Shown here: one piece after another, positions 6,472 to 12,283 of the stretch
How positions within the stretch are numbered: position 1 is the first letter of the stretch
How the letters are laid out: each line of letters starts with the position of its first letter
Assembly: GCA_937905855.1 (NCBI GenBank)
Contig: CALCWU010000007.1
Span: 1 to 14,481 of the forward strand
Direction: 5' to 3'
From: an uncultured Mollicutes bacterium
GTDB lineage: Bacteria; Bacillota_I; Bacilli_A; Acholeplasmatales; Anaeroplasmataceae
DNA: 14,481 nt
The notes under the pieces: model-generated
Seen by the model: the letters and a program-made list of their open reading frames with translations, nothing else
Database searches by the model: none
Told to the model about the DNA's origin: nothing
Made by a program: the position numbers and the translations under genes

Positions 6472-6906
6472 TTAGAAAAGCTCTTCCATTCCATTAGAAT
6501 ATGCTAAATTATATTCAGCATCATCCATAGATGAAAATACTGTTTTCATCCTTTGCTCCTTTGGAATAAAGGTTCTTATTTCTTCATTGTTATAACCAAC
6601 CTGAAGCTTATTATCATCAACAAGAATAGGTCTTTTTAAAGCACTAGGATTATTAATTAAAAAATTACAAGCCTCATTAAAAGACATATCATCAATTACA
6701 ACATGATTATTAACAATAGCTTTAGATCTTGTTGACACAATATCTTCAAAGCCATTAGGTGTATTTTCTAACATTTTTTTAATATCTTTTTTTGTAATTG
6801 GTTGAGTGAAAATATTGATTTCCTTGTAAGGAATATTATATTCATTTAACCAATCAATTGCTTTCTTGCATGAAGCAGAACTATTAGATGTGTATATAGT
6901 AACCAT
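6472..6906 (-). CDS. spx: Spx-family transcriptional regulator lacking Cys10
   Basis: ArsC/Spx thioredoxin-fold protein of 144 residues (B. subtilis Spx has 131). Spx binds the RNA polymerase alpha C-terminal domain and redirects transcription under disulfide stress. Seen: Gly52, needed for alpha contact, STRSK with Arg60, and LKRPI with Arg92, all at the B. subtilis positions, so it is Spx rather than arsenate reductase. The redox switch CxxC (10-13) reads Ser10-x-x-Cys13, so an intramolecular disulfide cannot form there. The C-terminus is about 13 residues longer and ends in MEELF rather than the LAN degron. A strong GGAGGT lies 5 bases before the ATG. It starts 14 bases after the membrane-protein gene, at the end of the opp transcript. 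Confidence 0.87.
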   Translation of the reverse strand: MVTIYTSNSSASCKKAIDWLNEYNIPYKEINIFTQPITKKDIKKMLENTPNGFEDIVSTRSKAIVNNHVVIDDMSFNEACNFLINNPSALKRPILVDDNKLQVGYNNEEIRTFIPKEQRMKTVFSSMDDAEYNLAYSNGMEELF

Positions 6907-6920
6907 AAAATACCTCCAAT

Positions 6921-7520
6921 TTATTTTTTATAAATTAAATTTCGATGCATAATTTTATAGTTTTCTTCCTTTATTTTTTTATAATCCTTAATTATAAATA
7001 TAACAGCAATAATTTCTAATATTAGTCCCACAAAATATAACCAATACGTAATTCCAAATGTAACAAGAAATTTTAATAGACTACCTACCACAGCAAAAAG
7101 CGTATAGGTTGGATTACGTCTTTGATAAATTGCCACAAAAATCAAAAACAATGCAGCAACAAATTGAATAGACGATAATAATGTTAAAACACCTATTAAA
7201 TTTTCATTCTTATCATTTAGTTTAACAAATTTTGTTGCTAAATCAACACTATTAACGGCATCATTGCCACTTTCATCATAAAACTGAAACAAAACATTTT
7301 CAGCACTTCCAGTAGAAATACCAAATTTGTCACTATAGCCTTTATAAACTATAGAGGCTGGAACAAATTTAACTTTCATCCTGCTGGCATTCGCTTCATT
7401 TTTAAATGACAATGCCATACCTAGCATAACAAACGCAAAAGTCAAAAATATTAAAAGGAAAACTAAGAAATCAATAATGTAAAACCAAAAGAATTTCGTG
7501 CTTATCTTCCATGAATACAT
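6921..7520 (-). CDS. Four-helix membrane protein between oppF and spx
   Basis: 199 residues, not recognised. Seen: a membrane helix at about 9-37, an exposed polar region (about 38-107) containing a small Asn/Asp-rich segment, then three helices at about 109-132, 137-158 and 159-178, and a Lys-rich tail. Topology would put the 70-residue loop outside if the basic N-terminus is cytosolic. Its ATG lies only 4 bases after the oppF stop and has no good ribosome binding site, so it probably depends on ribosomes finishing oppF. It may correspond in position, not necessarily in ancestry, to yjbB/yjbC of the B. subtilis opp-spx region. Confidence 0.75.
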   Translation of the reverse strand: MYSWKISTKFFWFYIIDFLVFLLIFLTFAFVMLGMALSFKNEANASRMKVKFVPASIVYKGYSDKFGISTGSAENVLFQFYDESGNDAVNSVDLATKFVKLNDKNENLIGVLTLLSSIQFVAALFLIFVAIYQRRNPTYTLFAVVGSLLKFLVTFGITYWLYFVGLILEIIAVIFIIKDYKKIKEENYKIMHRNLIYKK

Positions 7521-7524
7521 TTTA

Positions 7525-8490
7525 TTATTTTACCCAGTCTTCTATTAATTCCTTTGTAGAAAGAACATAATGTCCTGGTTTTACCTCAATATATTCACAT
7601 GTTTCATAATCTAAGTCGCCCTTATTATAAGGTACACGTTTTCTTTCCTTTTCACTTCTTGGGTCTGGCTGAGGAATAGCCGTAAGAAGTGAACGAGTAT
7701 ATGGATGAACTGGCATATTATAAATGTCCTCAGCTTTACCAATCTCCACAATATATCCCTGATGCATAACTGCGATTCTATCAGAAATATATTTTATAAT
7801 TGAAAGGTCGTGAGCTATAAATAAATATGTAAGCTTACGATCATTTTGTAATTGCTTTAATAGGTTTAAAACCTGAGCACGAATTGAAACATCTAGTGCA
7901 GAAATAGGCTCATCAGCTAAAACTAATTCAGGATCTATTACAAGGGCACGGGCAATACCAATTCTTTGACGTTGACCACCACTAAATTCATGAGGATATC
8001 TACTTAAATGTTCTGGTAAAAGTCCAACACTTTCAAGTGCCTTTTCTACCTTACTAATTCTTTCAGCCTCATCCTTAAATAAATGGAAATTATATAATCC
8101 TTCAGAAATTATATAATCAACGTTTGCACGCTCATTTAAGCTTGCAGATGGATCTTGAAAAATCATTTGAATCTTCTTTTTTGTTTCAAGAATCTCTTTT
8201 TTACTACGCTTACAATTTATACGCTTTCCTTCATAATAAATTGCGCCATGAACTGTAGGATTAATTCCTAAAATTGCACGTGACACAGTAGTTTTACCAG
8301 AACCTGATTCACCAACAAGTCCAAATGTCTCACCACGATATACATCAAAGGTAATATGATTAGCGGCCTTAACAATTTTTTTACCAACCTTGAAATGAAT
8401 GTCTACATCCTTTAATGATAATAAAATATCACGACCATCAGCGGATTTAGTTTCAATTGTATCAGGATATTCATCAATCTTCTTAGCCAT
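7525..8490 (-). CDS. oppF: Oligopeptide ABC transporter ATP-binding protein OppF
   Basis: Cytosolic ATPase subunit that pairs with OppD to power peptide uptake; 321 residues. Seen: Walker A GESGSGKT (60-67), Q-loop Gln112, signature FSGGQRQR (169-176), Walker B LVLADE (189-194), D-loop SALD (197-200), switch His227, and the C-terminal oligopeptide-transporter segment HPYTRSLLTAIPQPDPR (262-278). I start at ATG 8490, which has AGGAGGT 7 bases upstream and gives the usual N-terminus; a start at 8571 would add 27 residues lying inside oppD with no ribosome binding site. The first 8 bases overlap the end of oppD. Confidence 0.95.
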   Translation of the reverse strand: MAKKIDEYPDTIETKSADGRDILLSLKDVDIHFKVGKKIVKAANHITFDVYRGETFGLVGESGSGKTTVSRAILGINPTVHGAIYYEGKRINCKRSKKEILETKKKIQMIFQDPSASLNERANVDYIISEGLYNFHLFKDEAERISKVEKALESVGLLPEHLSRYPHEFSGGQRQRIGIARALVIDPELVLADEPISALDVSIRAQVLNLLKQLQNDRKLTYLFIAHDLSIIKYISDRIAVMHQGYIVEIGKAEDIYNMPVHPYTRSLLTAIPQPDPRSEKERKRVPYNKGDLDYETCEYIEVKPGHYVLSTKELIEDWVK

Positions 8491-9586
8491 TGTTCTTACC
8501 TCCTGTATAAATTTCTTTAACACGCTCTGGAATTTCATCAATAATTGCTGGTCTTTGAACCTTTGGAGCACGTGGATCTAATAGCCATGTTTTAGCATAA
8601 TGAGTATCAGATACCTTAAACATAGGTGGCTCCTCAATATAATCAACAACTAATGCATATGGGTTTCTTTGAGCAAAGGCATCTCCTCTGATTTCATTAT
8701 ATAATGAAGGAGGTGTACCATGAATTGCATATAAATCTTCACCCTTTTTACCAAGTTGTGGCAAAGATGAAAGTAATGCCCATGTATATGGATGACGTGA
8801 ATCATAAAATACATCATCAGCTGTACCAATTTCCACAATTTGACCACAATACATTACTGCAACTCTATCAGCGACATTGGCAACAACTCCAAGGTCATGG
8901 GTAATGAATAATACAGTAAATCCATATTCCTTAGCTAATTCTTTAATCAAATCAATAATTTGAGCCTGAATAGTAACATCAAGAGCTGTTGTAGGCTCAT
9001 CACAAATTAATATTTCAGGACGACATGCTAAAGCAATTGCGATAACAACTCTTTGACGCATACCACCAGAATATTGGAATGGGAAATCATTATATCTATT
9101 TTCCGCATCCTTGATACCAACACGTCTTAAAAGCTCAATTGCTTCTCTTTTAGCTTCTTCCTTAGAAGCGCCTCTATGAATTCTAATTACTTCAGCAATT
9201 TGTGAACCAATTCGACGAAGAGGATTAAGTGAAGTCATAGGATCTTGGAAAATTGTTGCAATCTTCTTACCTCTTATGCTTTGCCAATCCTTAAAAGTAA
9301 CATTTTTAGTTAAATCCTTGCCATCATAATAAATATGACCATCAGCAATTCTACCATTAGATTCAAGCATACCAGTTAAGGTTTTAGTCATAACTGATTT
9401 ACCAGAACCAGATTCACCAACGATAGCTAAGGTTTCACCACGATAAACATCAAGATTTACATTACGAATAGCTGTTAATTCACGACCACGAACCATAAAT
9501 TTAACAACAATGTTTTGCATTGAAATAATAACATTTTCAGGAAGAGTTGGAATCTCTTCAGAAACAGTATCTTTTTCTTTTTCCAT
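8483..9586 (-). CDS. oppD: Oligopeptide ABC transporter ATP-binding protein OppD
   Basis: Second ATPase subunit of the Opp importer, 367 residues. Seen: Walker A GESGSGKS (57-64), Q-loop Gln114, signature YSGGMRQR (172-179), Walker B ILICDE (192-197), TTALD (199-203), switch His230, and the C-terminal oligo_HPY segment RHPYTWALLSSLPQLG (264-279). The following region reads GDAFAQRNPYA, without the cysteines (GCPFxxRCPxA) that many Opp/Dpp ATPases carry there; the same Cys-less form is found in lactococcal-type OppD, so it looks like a lineage trait. AGGAGGT, overlapping the oppC stop, lies 6 bases before the ATG. Spacing to oppC is 11 bases and the 3' end overlaps oppF. Confidence 0.96.
   Translation of the reverse strand: MEKEKDTVSEEIPTLPENVIISMQNIVVKFMVRGRELTAIRNVNLDVYRGETLAIVGESGSGKSVMTKTLTGMLESNGRIADGHIYYDGKDLTKNVTFKDWQSIRGKKIATIFQDPMTSLNPLRRIGSQIAEVIRIHRGASKEEAKREAIELLRRVGIKDAENRYNDFPFQYSGGMRQRVVIAIALACRPEILICDEPTTALDVTIQAQIIDLIKELAKEYGFTVLFITHDLGVVANVADRVAVMYCGQIVEIGTADDVFYDSRHPYTWALLSSLPQLGKKGEDLYAIHGTPPSLYNEIRGDAFAQRNPYALVVDYIEEPPMFKVSDTHYAKTWLLDPRAPKVQRPAIIDEIPERVKEIYTGGKNNG
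8498..8504 (-). promoter_or_regulatory. RBS deciding the oppF start
   Basis: AGGAGGT on the minus strand, 7 bases before ATG 8490 and inside the end of oppD. It rules out the longer in-frame reading from 8571. Confidence 0.85.
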
Positions 9587-9597
9587 GAGAGTACCTC

Positions 9598-10563
9598 CTA
9601 TCGATGTGATCTAGGATCAAGCGCATCACTAAGTGCAAGTCCTAATAAATAAAATGAAATAGTAATTAATCCTAAAATAACAGTAGGCCATAAAAGCTCC
9701 CAAGGATGTGACATCCAGCTTTGATAACCACAAGTTAAGATTGGGCCTAAAGCAATTGCTGTACCTTTAAGTCCAACACCAAAATAAGATAATGATGTTT
9801 CAGCACTAATTGCACTTGGAATTGCAAGTGAAATATTAGTGATAATTACTGGTAAAATAAATGGTAATAAATTATGAGTAATAATTCTAAATGCAGGTGT
9901 ACCTAATGTCTTAGATGCTAGGTTATATTCACGATCATTTATAATAATAATTTGGTTACGAATAAATCTAGCCATATCAAGCCAACCAGTAATAGTTAAA
10001 ACAAATATAAATGAAACCCAAATATTAGCACCAATCTGATTTAAAATTGTAAGTAATAGCATATATAAAAGTAAGCTTGGAATATTACCAAAGAAATTGT
10101 ATACCTCAATTAAAATTGGGTCTAGCTTTCTAAAATAACCCCAAATCATACCAATTAAAATACCAAAGAAGGCATTGATTAATGAAACTACAAGAGCTAA
10201 AGATAAAGATACTCTAATACCCTTAAATAGTATAACAAACAAATCACGACCTAAGGTATCACAACCAAAGATATGCTTCCAAGAAGGTGCAGCATCAACT
10301 AAATTTCCACCAGGTGATGTTGTTAAAATATTAGTTTGTGCATACCATGAAGGATAGCAAAATGGAACAATTATAGCCATTAAAATTAAAACAGCAATTA
10401 TAACAATTGAAACAATTGCACTTTTCTTATGAATAAATACTCTAAAAACTGATTTCCAATATGAATAAGGCTCTACAGCTAATTTTTCTGATTCTTCATA
10501 ATCGGTTTCAGCAAATACGAACTTACTATCAAGTTCCTTATCATCAATTTTATTTTCTTCCAT
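9598..10563 (-). CDS. oppC: Oligopeptide ABC transporter permease OppC
   Basis: Inner-membrane permease of the Opp importer, 321 residues. Seen: an acidic cytosolic N-terminus (1-35), the OppC_N first helix (about 49-68), an extracytoplasmic loop ending in the conserved HIFGCDTLGRDLF (97-109), further helices, the EAA coupling loop REYNLASKTLGTPAFRII (211-228) followed by HNLLP, and the conserved ETSLSYFGVGL (255-265) and C-terminal DALDPRSH. The ATG is preceded by AGGAGGTG, which overlaps the TAG stop of oppB, so translation of the two is closely coupled. It pairs with OppB to form the channel. Confidence 0.96.
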   Translation of the reverse strand: MEENKIDDKELDSKFVFAETDYEESEKLAVEPYSYWKSVFRVFIHKKSAIVSIVIIAVLILMAIIVPFCYPSWYAQTNILTTSPGGNLVDAAPSWKHIFGCDTLGRDLFVILFKGIRVSLSLALVVSLINAFFGILIGMIWGYFRKLDPILIEVYNFFGNIPSLLLYMLLLTILNQIGANIWVSFIFVLTITGWLDMARFIRNQIIIINDREYNLASKTLGTPAFRIITHNLLPFILPVIITNISLAIPSAISAETSLSYFGVGLKGTAIALGPILTCGYQSWMSHPWELLWPTVILGLITISFYLLGLALSDALDPRSHR

Positions 10564-10574
10564 TTTAGCACCTC

Positions 10575-11765
10575 CTATTTCGTAAGCTTAATTCTAGGGT
10601 CAGCAAATACAGTAACAATATCGCCAAGCAAGAAAGCAATCATTGAAATTGCTGCATAAACAATAGTTAATCCTTGAACAAGCTCATTATCTGGTTTTTG
10701 CGCATTCATAGCAGTAATTAATAAACGTCCAGTTCCTGGAATACTCCAAACTGACTCAGCATAATATGAACCGATAATAGATCCAACAAAGGCAGCCGGG
10801 AAATTTCTTACAAGAGGAACGGCAGCGTTTCTTAAAACGTGAGTAAACATAATTCTATTTTCACTCAAGCCTTTACTTCTTGCAAACTTAACATAATCTG
10901 CATCACCCTCGTCAACCATAAAACGACGAACCCACATTGCTTGACCAGGCACTGATAAGAATACCATTGCAAAAATAGGTCCAATTAATACGGCATAATT
11001 CTTTTCAGATGGTGAGAAGGTAGCTCCAAGACCCATCTTCATAAATAATAGCCAAATTATACAATAAAACACTAAAGAAGGTAATGCTAAACTTAAAATG
11101 ATATAACCATTTCCAAGTTTATCAACAAGCTTACCTTTATTTTTAGCCATCATAACACCAAGTGGATAGCCAATAATATATGTAATTAAAGTAGAGATAA
11201 TTGAAATACCAAAAGAAATAGGCATCTTAGAACCTAGAATGGCCCAAATAGTCTTATTCTTTTCAAGAATTTGAGACTGGCCTAAATACATCCAAAATAC
11301 TTTAGACTCACCAGGTTTACAAATCATTTCACTAAATGTATTATCAACAAACTTATATTCCAAACAATATCTATGAGGTATTACAGGAATTATATCACGC
11401 CAAAAATAGGCAAGTTGAACAATAAGTGGCTTATCAAATCCAAATTTCTTATAAATAGTTTGTCGATAAACCTCTTTGGCGGCTTCACTTGACATCTTAT
11501 TCATAGCATCAATGTTTAAATAATTCTCCTTAGGAATAATTCTAAGTAATAAGAATACAACAGTTGCTACTAAAAATAATGTAATTAGCGAAGATCCAAT
11601 ACGTCTTAAAATATATAAAACAGTTGGATTCTTAAAAAAATGATAAATTGCAACACCAATTATTTTGAAAAAATTTCCCATTTTCTTAAAGAATGAAACA
11701 TTTGCTCCCTTTTCTTCTTCCGAATTTATAACTTCGGTTGAAGGATTTTCATTTTGATTGCTCAC
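10575..11765 (-). CDS. oppB: Oligopeptide ABC transporter permease OppB, GTG start
   Basis: First gene of oppBCDF, 396 residues, longer than the usual 305-320. The excess is an N-terminal cytosolic tail of about 50 residues and a long exposed region between the first helix (about 56-77) and the rest. Seen: RRIGSSLITLFLVATVVFLL, typical of the OppB start; the EAA loop DADYVKFARSKGLSENRI followed by HVLRNAAVP; SIPGTGRLLITA; and a final FADPRIKL. I choose GTG 11765 because AAAAGGAG lies 9 bases upstream; the in-frame ATG at 11795 lies upstream of that site, has no ribosome binding site and sits in an inverted repeat. An out-of-frame ATG (11773) also follows the site but opens only a short frame. 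Confidence 0.93.
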   Translation of the reverse strand: MSNQNENPSTEVINSEEEKGANVSFFKKMGNFFKIIGVAIYHFFKNPTVLYILRRIGSSLITLFLVATVVFLLLRIIPKENYLNIDAMNKMSSEAAKEVYRQTIYKKFGFDKPLIVQLAYFWRDIIPVIPHRYCLEYKFVDNTFSEMICKPGESKVFWMYLGQSQILEKNKTIWAILGSKMPISFGISIISTLITYIIGYPLGVMMAKNKGKLVDKLGNGYIILSLALPSLVFYCIIWLLFMKMGLGATFSPSEKNYAVLIGPIFAMVFLSVPGQAMWVRRFMVDEGDADYVKFARSKGLSENRIMFTHVLRNAAVPLVRNFPAAFVGSIIGSYYAESVWSIPGTGRLLITAMNAQKPDNELVQGLTIVYAAISMIAFLLGDIVTVFADPRIKLTK

Positions 11766-11774
11766 ATCGCATCT

Positions 11775-11782
11775 CTCCTTTT
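11775..11782 (-). promoter_or_regulatory. RBS deciding the GTG start of oppB
   Basis: AAAAGGAG on the minus strand, 9 bases before GTG 11765 and downstream of the in-frame ATG at 11795, which it excludes as the main start. Confidence 0.7.
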
Positions 11783-11792
11783 GTATTAATTT

Positions 11793-11813
11793 CATATATT
11801 TGATAAATATATG
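11793..11813. promoter_or_regulatory. Perfect 21-bp inverted repeat at the oppB transcription start
   Basis: CATATATTT-GAT-AAATATATG: 9-base arms pair perfectly around a 3-base centre. It begins about 2 bases after the predicted start near 11815, so it lies at +2 to +22, where a bound repressor would block transcription. It does not match the CodY or CcpA consensus. Operator function is inferred. Confidence 0.5.
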
Positions 11814-11821
11814 TTTTATTT

Positions 11822-11830
11822 ATTATATCA
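11822..11830 (-). promoter_or_regulatory. Extended -10 promoter of oppBCDF
   Basis: TGATATAAT on the minus strand gives TGn plus a perfect TATAAT (11827-11822). At the 17-base distance only TTTTAA is found as a -35, so recognition would rest on the extended -10. Predicted start about 11815, leader about 50 bases. Confidence 0.6.
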
Positions 11831-11868
11831 TATAATAAGAATAATTAAAAGATAATTTATTAATAAAA

Positions 11869-12225
11869 TCAATGATTTATTAAAGAAAATTCAATAATTG
11901 AAAAAATTACCAACAAAACAAAGTGTAATAATAACAAATATAAAAATAATCTTTGTTCACTTTTAAATTCCTGATATTCAGCAGAATCAGGCTCTTTAAT
12001 TTGTCTTGTCAACTTAAAAAATTTATTTTTTCGAGATTGCATACGAACCCAATAAAATAAAAAATCAACAACACATGAAATCATAAATACAATATTTACA
12101 AGTCTATATTCCTCGCCTGTTTCATAATTAGGAGAAAATTTACCAACCAAAAATAAACATACTGCTAAAATTATTGAAATTGCTAAAATAAAAATTACAG
12201 GTATAATTGTCGAATTTTTTCTCAT
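11869..12225 (-). CDS. Small three-helix membrane protein between oppA and oppB
   Basis: 118 residues, not recognised. Seen: three hydrophobic helices at about 7-28, 43-61 and 92-113, and a basic cytosolic-looking loop between the second and third (RMQSRKNKFFKLTRQIK, 61-77). AAGGAG lies 6 bases before the ATG. It starts right after the U-tract of the oppA terminator and has no convincing promoter of its own, so it is probably made from read-through of oppA. No terminator is seen after it, so its RNA could continue into oppB. It ends in TGA, evidence that TGA is a stop here. Function unknown; an accessory role in peptide uptake is only suggested by position. Confidence 0.7.
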   Translation of the reverse strand: MRKNSTIIPVIFILAISIILAVCLFLVGKFSPNYETGEEYRLVNIVFMISCVVDFLFYWVRMQSRKNKFFKLTRQIKEPDSAEYQEFKSEQRLFLYLLLLHFVLLVIFSIIEFSLINH

Positions 12226-12230
12226 TTAAT

Positions 12231-12257
12231 GCTCCTTAATATAAAAAAAGAAGGAGC
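12231..12257 (-). other. Terminator arm complementary to the next gene's RBS
   Basis: On the minus strand GCTCCTT (12257-12251), part of the 3' arm of the oppA terminator, is perfectly complementary to AAGGAGC (12237-12231), the ribosome binding site of the 118-residue membrane protein, with 13 bases between. The terminator hairpin and this alternative hairpin are mutually exclusive. Confidence 0.45.
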
Positions 12258-12275
12258 GTTTATAATAACGCTCCT
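12243..12275 (-). terminator. Terminator after oppA
   Basis: On the minus strand AGGAGCGTT-ATTATA-AACGCTCCT forms a 9-bp stem with a 6-base loop, followed by TCTTTTTTTAT. It lies 8 bases past the oppA stop. Terminators here often let the binding protein be made in excess over the permease and ATPases. Confidence 0.9.
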
Positions 12276-12283
12276 AAACCTAA

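Noticed and set aside
8491..8571. 27-residue N-terminal extension of OppF
   Set aside because: It has no ribosome binding site and lies in the coding end of oppD; AGGAGGT before ATG 8490 fixes the shorter start, which matches the family.
8650..8847. 65-codon minus-strand frame inside oppD
   Set aside because: Out-of-frame His/Met-rich translation nested within oppD with no ribosome binding site; a shadow frame.
11766..11795. ATG start of OppB at 11795
   Set aside because: The ribosome binding site lies downstream of it and points to GTG 11765; the ATG is also within the inverted repeat.
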